Shown here in pieces: positions 16,426 through 24,114 of a stretch of 24,347 bases of DNA (positions are counted from its first letter, which is position 1; each line of letters begins with the position of its first letter). The notes beneath the pieces were generated by a model. The model saw only the letters and a program-made list of their open reading frames with translations, was not told where the DNA came from and did not search any database. The translations under genes and the position numbers were made by a program. The DNA comes from a virus. The stretch lies in the IMG/VR virus record IMGVR_UViG_3300031951_001167, positions 1 through 24,347 of that record. One strand, 5' to 3'.

Positions 16426-16913
16426 TAGCTGGTAATAAAAAGGTTTGGTTTTTAAATGGAGATCTTGTTAGACTTCATCATAGCTCCAGATCTACTGGTA
16501 TGGTAACTGTTTATAATATAACAAAAGATAGACTAGAAAGTTGTTTTAGGTCTGACTTTAGAAAAAATAGACAAAAAGCATATACAGTAGCAGAAACTGC
16601 AGTACTTGTCAATAGGCATCGTAAATACTTTCCACGATTAATTAAATGGGGAGTAATACCACCTCCAACTGGCTCAAAAATAAATGGTGAGCGGGGTTGG
16701 CAAATTAGATCATACTATTCTGAGTCACAAGTAAAAGAGATTCGTGATATACTGGCATCTAGACATATTGGAAGACCAAGAAAAGATAATTTAATAACAA
16801 ATAATCAAACTCCTACATCGCAGGAGTTGACACGTAGAATGGGCGATGGTATACTTACATATACAAAAACTCCAGACGGAAGATTTGTTCCAGTTTGGAC
16901 AGAGAGCATATAG
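16371..16913 (+). CDS. Putative MerR-like DNA-binding protein
   Basis: A 180-residue protein. Residues about 70-130 (AYTVAETAVLVNRHRKYFPR, then LIKWGVIPPP and YSESQVKEIRDILA) follow the winged-helix pattern of MerR/excisionase-type binders: helix-turn-helix, a wing (here with GSKINGERGW), and a Y-S-E-x-Q-V helix. Next comes GRPRKD (residues 134-139), which resembles an AT-hook core and would suit AT-rich phage DNA. The N-terminal 60 residues look like a small beta domain (VWFLNGDLVRLHHSS, GMVTVYNIT). The SD TGGAGG (16361-16366) lies 4 bases before the ATG, inside the preceding gene. Possible roles are transcription control or a replication accessory function. Confidence 0.65.
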   Translation: MATGKRKIVSQEYNNDPVIAGNKKVWFLNGDLVRLHHSSRSTGMVTVYNITKDRLESCFRSDFRKNRQKAYTVAETAVLVNRHRKYFPRLIKWGVIPPPTGSKINGERGWQIRSYYSESQVKEIRDILASRHIGRPRKDNLITNNQTPTSQELTRRMGDGILTYTKTPDGRFVPVWTESI

Positions 16914-16928
16914 GCCATGGGAGGGCAC

Positions 16929-17135
16929 ATGCAAAACGATGAAACAAAAATTAATGTAACTTTGGGATATACCTTAAACTTGGGTAACTTTCAATCACTT
17001 AGGCTAGATCTTGGAATTATTGATTCTAAGCGTGATGGAGAGAATATAGATCAGGCATTTGAGAGAGTTTATAAGTTTGTAGAAGATAAGCTAACATCAA
17101 AAATTAATGAAGCCAAGGTTGAGCTAGAGTCATAA
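16929..17135 (+). CDS. Small protein of unknown function upstream of the helicase
   Basis: I place the start at ATG 16929 (MQNDETKINVTLGYTLNLGN; 68 residues). An ATG at 16917 is in frame, but the SD GGGAGG (16919-16924) lies downstream of it and 4 bases before 16929, the same geometry as the preceding gene. The protein begins with beta strands (INVTLGYTLNLGNFQSLRLD) and ends in a helix (AFERVYKFVEDKLTSKINEA). I have an impression of similar small proteins beside phage replication genes but cannot name a family. The stop overlaps the next ATG by one base. Confidence 0.65.
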   Translation: MQNDETKINVTLGYTLNLGNFQSLRLDLGIIDSKRDGENIDQAFERVYKFVEDKLTSKINEAKVELES

Positions 17136-17443
17136 TGGCAGACCGCAAAGACCGAATGGCTTTGCTCAGTCGCTACAACAAACTTTATTTGCAGAGATAC
17201 GAGCAAAAGTCTAATATCAATCTCAATGTTGAACAATGGGCTGCAGATGCCCTTGTAGAGTCGTATGGTCTTAAAGATTGTTATGATCTTTTGGATTATT
17301 ATTTTAAGATTGCACAAGATCCTAGCTGGAATTATTTTGCATATAATGCTGAAAAAATATTAAACGGTAAACTTGAAGTTCAATCAGATATTAAAGAACG
17401 TGAAGAGCGTAGAAGATTAGCTAGGAAGTGGTTAAGTGAATAA
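17135..17443 (+). CDS. Unknown helical protein, possible helicase-loading partner
   Basis: A 102-residue, charged, mostly helical protein ending in a basic helix (IKEREERRRLARKWLSE). Residues about 33-70 contain WAADALVESYGLKDCYDLLD and two Trp. I recognise no family. It overlaps the start of the DnaB-like helicase gene by 8 bases and the previous stop by one base, so translation is probably coupled to the helicase. Phages that carry their own DnaB often encode a loader next to it, and this is the best-placed candidate here, but there is no ATPase motif and the role is only inferred from position. Confidence 0.65.
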   Translation: MADRKDRMALLSRYNKLYLQRYEQKSNINLNVEQWAADALVESYGLKDCYDLLDYYFKIAQDPSWNYFAYNAEKILNGKLEVQSDIKEREERRRLARKWLSE

Positions 17444-18656
17444 TTCAGAAGCAAAGGTAATATCTGCTGTACTTAATGATAAGCAAATACATGTATTACT
17501 ACAGGCTAATCTAGATAATATTTTACGTACACATAATGATGTATGGAATTTTATTAGACACTATTTTGATATTAATGGTAGTGTGCCACCGACATCACTT
17601 GTAGTTGAAAAGTTTAGAGATTTTCAAGTCATACCAGATATTGGGGCTACCAAACATCATCTTGATGAACTTCAAACAGAATACCTTAATGATAGCCTAA
17701 AAGATATACTAAGAACTGCAGCTACAGATGTTCAAGGTGGTAATGGAGGCCAAGCCCTAGAGCAATTAATTACAAAGACTTCTGAGCTAAAGAAAAACAC
17801 ATCTGCTATTAGAGATGTTGATGTTACTGATCTTGATTCTGCCGTTGCCTATTACGAAAACGTCCAAAAGATGAAAGAGTCTGGGCAAGTTGGAATCAAA
17901 ACTGGGCTGCCAGGATTTGACAATTATCTCCCATCTGGGATTATGCCAGGACAGCTTGGTGTTTTCCTAGCATATCCAGGTATTGGAAAGTCCTGGCTTG
18001 CTCTTTACTTTGCAGTGCAAGCTTGGAAGCAGGGCAGATCTCCTCTTATTATTTCTCTTGAAATGTCAGAAACTGAAGTTCGTAATCGTGTATTTGCAAT
18101 TATGGGTGAGGGCTTGTGGTCACATCGTAAACTTAGCAACGGAGAAGTAGAGATTGATATGCTTAAGAAATGGCATGCTAGTAAGCTTGATAGTAAACCA
18201 GCATTCCATATTATCTCTAACGACTCTGGTGGTGAAGTAACTCCATCCGTTATTCGTGGAAAAATAGATCAATATAAACCAGACTTTGTTGTTGTTGATT
18301 ATCTTCAGCTTATGTCTCCTAATCAAAAGTCTGATAATGAGACGGTACGAATGAAGAACTTGTCTCGTGAACTTAAACTAATGGCTATTAGTGAAGAGGT
18401 TCCCATTATTGCAATTTCATCTGCTACCCCAGACGACGTAAAAGATCTCAGCAGTGCTCCAACGCTTGGTCAAACAGCTTGGTCACGACAGATTGCTTAC
18501 GATGCAGACTGGGTTATGGCACTTGGTCGTGCAACAAATAGTGATATTATTGAATGTGTATTTAGAAAAAATAGAAATGGTTTTATGGGAGACTTCTTAG
18601 TTCAGGTAGATTTTGATAGAGGATATTATAAATACAAGGACTTTGAAGAAAAATAA
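17436..18656 (+). CDS. dnaB: DnaB-like replicative DNA helicase
   Basis: A 406-residue RecA-fold helicase that would unwind DNA at the phage fork. Walker A is AYPGIGKS (residues 179-186) and Walker B is VVVDYLQL (285-292, with D288). LEMSETEVRNR (208-218) matches the DnaB motif after Walker A, and the C-terminal FRKNRNG (376-382) fits the arginine-finger/H4 region. It is shorter than bacterial DnaB (about 450-470), and the N-terminal domain is reduced and diverged. The start is GTG, 7 bases after AGGAAGTGG-like SD sequence (AGGAAG 17423-17428), and overlaps the previous gene by 8 bases. The alternative name RecA-like/GP4d helicase would mean the same role. Confidence 0.93.
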   Translation: MNNSEAKVISAVLNDKQIHVLLQANLDNILRTHNDVWNFIRHYFDINGSVPPTSLVVEKFRDFQVIPDIGATKHHLDELQTEYLNDSLKDILRTAATDVQGGNGGQALEQLITKTSELKKNTSAIRDVDVTDLDSAVAYYENVQKMKESGQVGIKTGLPGFDNYLPSGIMPGQLGVFLAYPGIGKSWLALYFAVQAWKQGRSPLIISLEMSETEVRNRVFAIMGEGLWSHRKLSNGEVEIDMLKKWHASKLDSKPAFHIISNDSGGEVTPSVIRGKIDQYKPDFVVVDYLQLMSPNQKSDNETVRMKNLSRELKLMAISEEVPIIAISSATPDDVKDLSSAPTLGQTAWSRQIAYDADWVMALGRATNSDIIECVFRKNRNGFMGDFLVQVDFDRGYYKYKDFEEK

Positions 18657-18657
18657 A

Positions 18658-19212
18658 ATGAATGCTAATCCAAGAATTAACAACGGTATTGTTACGGTAT
18701 ACTCTAATAATATAGATACACATTATTGGATAGATCTTCTTGAAAAGGTTAGCTTAGACTCATATCCATTTGAAGATGTTGCTCGTCGTCCACATCAAAC
18801 AATGGAGCTTCCAGCAATATATAATAAAAATGATAGCTATTCCGCAATAGAGCTACGTGCTATGTTTTATAACATACTCAATGACTCTTTAATTCATTTC
18901 ATGCAAACAAACAACATGAAAAGAATGGAACCACTAAGGGATACTATAACTGCATCAAAACTGTTTCCAGATAAACCAATGAATGCCCACCAAGATATTA
19001 CTGACGATAGATTTGATAGCTTTATTGCACAACTATATATTAACGATGATTATGATGGTGGTGAATTAACTTTTCCAGAAAGCTCATACAACTACAAGCC
19101 AAAGGCTGGAGACATGGCATATTATAAGATGAATGCTATGCACGGAGTACTTGCAATATCTTCTGGATTACGATATACTATAGGATATAGCTTATTAGGA
19201 CCATACAATTAA
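18658..19212 (+). CDS. 2-oxoglutarate/Fe(II)-dependent oxygenase (prolyl 4-hydroxylase-like)
   Basis: A 184-residue protein starting at ATG 18658; an in-frame TTG at 18613 lies inside the helicase gene and is unlikely. The double-stranded beta-helix signature is present: HQD (H111, D113) and H162 bind iron, and R172 in GLRYTIGYS would bind the 2-oxoglutarate carboxylate. YDGGELTFPE (132-141) and KPKAGDMAYY (147-156) are typical of the prolyl-4-hydroxylase-like (P4Hc) family. Enzymes of this type hydroxylate proline or other residues, or nucleic acid bases, using O2 and 2-oxoglutarate. The gene sits between helicase and primase with gaps of 1 base, a position also seen in other large phages. 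The substrate cannot be told from sequence. Confidence 0.9.
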   Translation: MNANPRINNGIVTVYSNNIDTHYWIDLLEKVSLDSYPFEDVARRPHQTMELPAIYNKNDSYSAIELRAMFYNILNDSLIHFMQTNNMKRMEPLRDTITASKLFPDKPMNAHQDITDDRFDSFIAQLYINDDYDGGELTFPESSYNYKPKAGDMAYYKMNAMHGVLAISSGLRYTIGYSLLGPYN

Positions 19213-19213
19213 T

Positions 19214-20143
19214 ATGAAAACAAACAAAGACATATATACAGAAGAGCAAGTAAAACGAGTACTTAATGGTATTGGCGTTGATATTGAGTCAGAGGTTGGT
19301 TTAGAGTATATAGTTTTTTGTCCATTTCATAACAACTCTAGAACTGCTGCAGCTGAAATTAATAAACATAATGGAATGCTATTTTGTTTTTCATGTCAAA
19401 AAACTGCAGATCTATTAGAGACGGTAATGCAGGTTAGCGGTAGAACATACTTTGAGGCTTTAAGATACATAAAGAGTAAAGAAAAAGAATCTGACATTAC
19501 ACTTACAATTAACAAAGCTCTTTATTCAAAGCCAGATTTTGTTCAGTTTGATGAACTGCTTATCAAAAGATTAAATTTACAAGCTCTTGAGTCGCCACGA
19601 GCTATGAGATATTTTGAAGGAAGACAAATAACAAAAGAATCGGTCAGTAGGTTCAGCCTTGGTTATTCAGAAAAGCAAGACTCTGTAGTAATTCCAGTAC
19701 ACTCTCCAGATGGAATGTGTATTGGTTTTGTTGCAAGAACAGTAGAGGGTAAAGAGTTTAAAAATACTCCAGGGCTTCCAAAGAGTAAAGTTTTATTTAA
19801 TTTACACAGAATAAAAAACTCAGAGGTAGTATACTTAGTAGAGTCTTCTTTTGATGCAATTAGATTAGATCAAGTAGGATTTCCAGCGGTAGCAACGCTT
19901 GGAGCTAATGTTTCTGTATCACAGACTGAGCTATTAAAGAAATACTTTAATAACGTAGTCTTGATTGCAGATAACGACGATGCAGGAAAAACAATGTCAG
20001 AGAAACTTGTTGAAAGACTGGGATCTCAAATAACAATAATAAATATAGATAAAAAATATAAAGATATTGGTGACATGGATGATGAATCAATTAGAAAACT
20101 AGAGTATAGGTTTGACAATTCAATTATCGCTATGCTACAATAG
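19214..20143 (+). CDS. dnaG: DnaG-type DNA primase
   Basis: A 309-residue primase that would synthesise RNA primers for DNA synthesis. The N-terminal CHC2 zinc finger has C36-PF-H39 and C58-FS-C61. The Toprim domain is visible as E210 (LVESSFDAIRLDQ), the DND acidic group at 253-255 (ADNDDAGKT) and KDIGDM (283-288 region). LGYSEKQDSVVIPVHSPDG is the usual strand region preceding Toprim. The protein is much shorter than bacterial DnaG (about 580-600) and lacks a clear C-terminal helicase-binding domain, which is usual in phages. It starts one base after the oxygenase stop with no SD, so translation may be coupled. The end of the gene holds the promoter of the next gene. Confidence 0.9.
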   Translation: MKTNKDIYTEEQVKRVLNGIGVDIESEVGLEYIVFCPFHNNSRTAAAEINKHNGMLFCFSCQKTADLLETVMQVSGRTYFEALRYIKSKEKESDITLTINKALYSKPDFVQFDELLIKRLNLQALESPRAMRYFEGRQITKESVSRFSLGYSEKQDSVVIPVHSPDGMCIGFVARTVEGKEFKNTPGLPKSKVLFNLHRIKNSEVVYLVESSFDAIRLDQVGFPAVATLGANVSVSQTELLKKYFNNVVLIADNDDAGKTMSEKLVERLGSQITIINIDKKYKDIGDMDDESIRKLEYRFDNSIIAMLQ

Positions 20144-20159
20144 AAAAAACACAAGGAGA
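20112..20159 (+). promoter_or_regulatory. Strong sigma70-type promoter and SD before the ssDNA-binding protein gene
   Basis: TTGACA at 20112-20117 is a perfect -35. TACAAT at 20136-20141 is the -10 with an extended TG at 20133-20134; the spacer is 18 bases. Both lie in the last codons of the primase gene. Transcription would start near 20148, giving a leader of about 22 bases with the SD AAGGAGA at 20153-20159 and ATG at 20170. This is the best promoter in the window and sits at the gene expected to need the most protein. Confidence 0.8.
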
Positions 20160-20169
20160 AAAAACAAAA

Positions 20170-20823
20170 ATGGCAATCGTAAAAGGACTAAAAAATATCA
20201 ATGCATTAGTAGATAAGCCTAAGTCCGAAGGCACTGGACTTAAGGTTCGCTGGGTTAAGTTGGCAGATGGTCAATCTGCAAAAATTAGATTTGTTAATGA
20301 GCTAGATTCTGATTCTGCACATTTCAATGAAGATCGTGGTTTGGCAGTTGTGGTTTCAGAACACACTAATCCAAAGGATTATAAGCGCAAGGCTGCTTGT
20401 ACTCAAGAGTCAGAGGGTCGTTGCTTTGGCTGTGAGATGGCCCGTAAAGAGCCTAAGAGTGGCTGGAGAGCCCGTCTTCGCTTCTATACCAATGTTCTTG
20501 TTGACGATGGTCTAGAAGACCCTTATGTGGCTGTCTGGTCTCAGGGTATCAGCAAGCAATCGGCATTTAACACAATTCGTGAATACGCACTTGAGACTGG
20601 TAGCGTTTCTAATGTTCAGTGGAAGCTAAAGAGAAATGGTCAAGGAACAGAGACAAACTATACTTTGATTCCATCGGCACCAGATGCTGAGCCATTTGCA
20701 TGGGAAAATATTGAACCCTTTAATCTTGAAAAGGTTGTTCGTGAAGTACCATATCCAGAGCAAGAAGCATTTTACTTTGGATTTGATACCCCATCTGTTA
20801 CCTCAACAAACGTTGACTGGTAA
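20170..20823 (+). CDS. Single-stranded DNA-binding protein (gp32-like)
   Basis: A 217-residue protein I take to be the phage ssDNA-binding protein, coating exposed DNA at the fork. HTNPKDYKRKAACTQESEGR and CFGCEMARK give a set H65, C77, C85, C88. This closely follows the zinc ligands of T4 gp32 (His64, Cys77, Cys87, Cys90). RWVKLADGQSAKIRFVNELD and YVAVWSQGISKQ are also typical of a phage ssDNA-binding family known to me from actinobacteriophages, where the ending AFYFGFDTP is common. The C-terminal tail is only mildly acidic (NVDW). Codon use is distinct: 9 of 12 arginines are CGT/CGC against AGA in the tail genes. With its own strong promoter, this looks like a highly expressed gene. Confidence in the name is good but rests on visual match. 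Confidence 0.85.
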   Translation: MAIVKGLKNINALVDKPKSEGTGLKVRWVKLADGQSAKIRFVNELDSDSAHFNEDRGLAVVVSEHTNPKDYKRKAACTQESEGRCFGCEMARKEPKSGWRARLRFYTNVLVDDGLEDPYVAVWSQGISKQSAFNTIREYALETGSVSNVQWKLKRNGQGTETNYTLIPSAPDAEPFAWENIEPFNLEKVVREVPYPEQEAFYFGFDTPSVTSTNVDW

Positions 20824-20826
20824 TCA

Positions 20827-23800
20827 ATGAATTACGTTGGGCTTCATGTCCACACACATTACTCGCTAATGGATGGTGTGGCAACTCCGCAAGAATATGT
20901 AAATAGAGCAGTTGAACTGGGTATGCCAGCAATTGCAATTACAGATCATGGCACTCTTTCTGGACACCGTGAAATGTATCGTCTTGCAAAAGAAGCAGGT
21001 ATCAAACCTATTCTTGGCGTAGAAGGCTATATGACAACTAATCGCTTTGATAACAGGGCGAAAGCAGATAGAACTGATCCATTAGATCAAAACTATCACC
21101 ATATAGTTCTTCTAGCCAAGAACCAACAAGGTCTAGAGAACCTAAATAAGATTAATGAGATTGCTTGGACTGAAGGATTTTTCAGTAAGCCAAGATTTGA
21201 CTTTGAAATATTAGAAAAGTATAAAGAAGGAATTATTGTAACTTCTGCCTGCCTTAGTGGTTGGATAGCTAAGGCGGTAGAGTTAGATGAATTAGCAATT
21301 GCTAAAAAGCATATATCTTGGTTTAAAAATACATTTGGCGATGATTATTATATTGAAGTAATGCCACATAACCCAGAATACGTGAATAAGGGCCTCATAA
21401 ACTTAGCAAAGTCAATGAATGTAAAAATAGTTGTTACACCAGACTGCCATCACTCTGATACCAGTCAAAAAGAAATTCAAGAACTCATGCTTATTCTTAA
21501 TACTCATGCCAAATTACAAAAAGATGTAACATATGATAAATCCAAAAAGCATAAAGATATGATGGAGCGCTTGGATTATTTATATGGAGCAGACCGTCAA
21601 ATGTCTTTTAGATCTTTTGATATTCACCTGCTTTCCTACGAGGAGATGAAGCAGTGTATGAAAAATCAGGGTATTGAAAATGAAGAAATGTTTCAATCTA
21701 CTATTGATATTTGTAATAAAGTAGAAGAGTATGATATCAGATCTGGGCTTACGCTCTTGCCAGTTCAGTATAAAAATCCTGATCAAGAGCTTGCTAATCT
21801 TGCATTTGCTTCATTAGAAGAAAAAAGATTAAATAGTAACTGGCTTGGTAATGATATATATGAGCAAAGACTTTATGAAGAACTTGACATTATCAGAGAA
21901 AAAAAGTTTGCACCATACTTTCTTGTAGTTCGTAACATGATTAATTGGGCTAAGAAAGAAGGAATTATGGTTGGTCCAGGTCGTGGATCATCGGCTGGAT
22001 CTTTGCTTTGTTACCTTCTTGGAATTACTGAGATTGATCCAATTGAGCATGGACTTCTATTCTTCCGATTTATTAATCCAGAACGTAATGACTTTCCAGA
22101 TATTGATACAGATATACAAGATTCTCGTCGTGATGAGGTCAAAGATTATCTTGTTAGACAATACCGACATGTAGCATCTATTGCAACATTTTTAGAATTT
22201 AAAGATAAAGGTGTGGTGCGTGATGTATCTAGAGCACTTAATATCCCTTTGCCAGATGTTAACAAGGTTTTAAAAACAGTTGATACTTGGGATGAGTTTT
22301 GTACATCTAAAAACTCAGCGTGGTTTCGTGAAAAATATCCAGAGGTAGTGACATATGGTGATCAGTTACGTGGTCGTATTCGTGGAACTGGAATTCATGC
22401 TGCAGGTGTTGTAACTAGTAAAGAGCCTATATTTAAATATGCTCCACTTGAGACAAGAAATGTTACTGGCGCTGATGAGCGCATTCCTGTTGTTGCGGTA
22501 GATATGGAAGAGGCTGAAAGAATTGGACTTATTAAGATTGATGCTCTTGGTCTAAAAACTCTTAGTGTTCTTAAAGATACTATAGATATTATTGAGCAAA
22601 GACATGATAAAAAAATTGATCTTCTTTATATTGATATGGACGATAAGAATGTTTATCAAATGCTGTCTGATGGATATACCAAAGGCGTATTTCAGTGCGA
22701 AGCAACGCCTTATACAAATCTATTGGTAAAAATGGGTGTAAAAAATCTTGCAGAACTAGCTGCTTCCAATGCTCTTGTTCGTCCAGGTGCTATGAATACT
22801 ATTGGAAAAGATTATATTGCTCGTAAACACGGTAGGCAAAATATTGATTACATGCATCAAATTATGAAACCGTTTACAGAAGAAACATATGGATGTATCC
22901 TATATCAGGAGCAAGTCATGCAGGCCTGCGTAGAGCTTGGTGGTATGACTATGGCAGAAGCAGACAAAGTAAGAAAGATTATTGGTAAGAAAAAAGATGC
23001 AAGAGAATTTAATGCATTCCAAGATAAGTTTGTTAAGGGCGCTTCTGCTTATATTTCTCCTAACGCCGCTTTGGATCTTTGGCATGATTTTGAGGCACAT
23101 GCGGGATACTCGTTCAACAAGTCTCATGCGGTTGCTTACTCTACGCTCTCTTATTGGACGGCGTGGCTAAAGTATCATTATCCTATAGAATTTATGTACT
23201 CACTTTTAAAGAACGAAAAAGACAAAGACACAAGGACGGAGTATCTAATTGAAGCTAAAAGAATGGGAATTCCAATTAAGCTACCTCACATTAATGATTC
23301 GGATAAAGATTTTAAAATTGAGGGTAAGGGCATTAGATTCGGTCTTTCTGCCATTAAGTTTATCTCTGATACTATTGCTGACAGGTATATTGCTGCTCGT
23401 CCATTTGGCTCATACAAAGATGTAGAAGAGTTTACTTTTACAAAAGGTAATGGAGTCAATAGTCGTGCACTTCAGGCAATGAATGCTATTGGCGCACTTA
23501 CATTTTCAGATAATCCATCAGATCAAAATAAAGTAAGAGAAAATCTTTATGAGTATCTTAATCTTCCAGAGTTTAATATGCCAATACCACAACACTATTA
23601 TGCATATATAAATGACATTGAAGAGTATGAAGAAAAAGGTGCTTTTATTTTGATGGGTATGGTAAAATCAATTAAGAGAGCAAAAGGTTGGTCTAGAATA
23701 GAGTTGTTGGATAAAACAGGAAGCGTGGGTATATTTGATGAAGAGAATACGACTATTGAGGCTGGTCGTACTTATATTATCCTTGCAAACGATAATAGGG

Positions 23801-24114
23801 TTGTTTCTGCAGTACCTGTTGATGAAATATCTAATTCATCCGATGCCTTAATAAAGTTCTTAAATTATAAGATGTTGCCATATAAAGATGATGAAATGTT
23901 TGTAGTATCTTTTAAACCAAGAATAACTAAGGCTGGAAAGAAGATGGCCTCTCTTACTCTTGCAGATTCTGGTAGAGAGCTTCACGCAGTAACAGTATTT
24001 CCAACAGCATTTCCTAAAGCTTACATGAATGTACAGGCAGGAAATGTATATAAATTTGAATTTGGTAAAACAAAAGATGGAACAGTAATAATGGAGGATG
24101 TAGTTAATGTTTGA
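20827..24114 (+). CDS. dnaE: DNA polymerase III alpha subunit (DnaE-type) with PHP domain
   Basis: A 1095-residue replicative polymerase, shorter than bacterial DnaE (about 1160). The N-terminal PHP domain keeps its metal-site motifs: HVH (H7, H9), TDHG (D40, H41), GVEGY (E66), HH near 91-92, and PDCHHSD (D206, H208). GPGRGSSAGS begins the palm, PDIDTD (424-429, D427 and D429 catalytic) and KIDALGLKTL (D572) supply the three carboxylates. YQEQVMQA and SFNKSHAVAYS are family hallmarks. The C-terminal end has an OB-fold-like segment about 935-1000 (GAFILMGMVKSIKRA) and another about 1010-1095 (TKAGKKMASLTLADSGRE). There is no SD, and it starts 3 bases after the ssDNA-binding gene stop, so it is probably co-expressed with it. 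It overlaps the next start by 8 bases. Confidence 0.96.
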   Translation: MNYVGLHVHTHYSLMDGVATPQEYVNRAVELGMPAIAITDHGTLSGHREMYRLAKEAGIKPILGVEGYMTTNRFDNRAKADRTDPLDQNYHHIVLLAKNQQGLENLNKINEIAWTEGFFSKPRFDFEILEKYKEGIIVTSACLSGWIAKAVELDELAIAKKHISWFKNTFGDDYYIEVMPHNPEYVNKGLINLAKSMNVKIVVTPDCHHSDTSQKEIQELMLILNTHAKLQKDVTYDKSKKHKDMMERLDYLYGADRQMSFRSFDIHLLSYEEMKQCMKNQGIENEEMFQSTIDICNKVEEYDIRSGLTLLPVQYKNPDQELANLAFASLEEKRLNSNWLGNDIYEQRLYEELDIIREKKFAPYFLVVRNMINWAKKEGIMVGPGRGSSAGSLLCYLLGITEIDPIEHGLLFFRFINPERNDFPDIDTDIQDSRRDEVKDYLVRQYRHVASIATFLEFKDKGVVRDVSRALNIPLPDVNKVLKTVDTWDEFCTSKNSAWFREKYPEVVTYGDQLRGRIRGTGIHAAGVVTSKEPIFKYAPLETRNVTGADERIPVVAVDMEEAERIGLIKIDALGLKTLSVLKDTIDIIEQRHDKKIDLLYIDMDDKNVYQMLSDGYTKGVFQCEATPYTNLLVKMGVKNLAELAASNALVRPGAMNTIGKDYIARKHGRQNIDYMHQIMKPFTEETYGCILYQEQVMQACVELGGMTMAEADKVRKIIGKKKDAREFNAFQDKFVKGASAYISPNAALDLWHDFEAHAGYSFNKSHAVAYSTLSYWTAWLKYHYPIEFMYSLLKNEKDKDTRTEYLIEAKRMGIPIKLPHINDSDKDFKIEGKGIRFGLSAIKFISDTIADRYIAARPFGSYKDVEEFTFTKGNGVNSRALQAMNAIGALTFSDNPSDQNKVRENLYEYLNLPEFNMPIPQHYYAYINDIEEYEEKGAFILMGMVKSIKRAKGWSRIELLDKTGSVGIFDEENTTIEAGRTYIILANDNRVVSAVPVDEISNSSDALIKFLNYKMLPYKDDEMFVVSFKPRITKAGKKMASLTLADSGRELHAVTVFPTAFPKAYMNVQAGNVYKFEFGKTKDGTVIMEDVVNV

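Noticed and set aside
18613-18657. TTG as start of the oxygenase
   Set aside because: It lies inside the helicase gene without SD; ATG 18658 gives a normal-length oxygenase.
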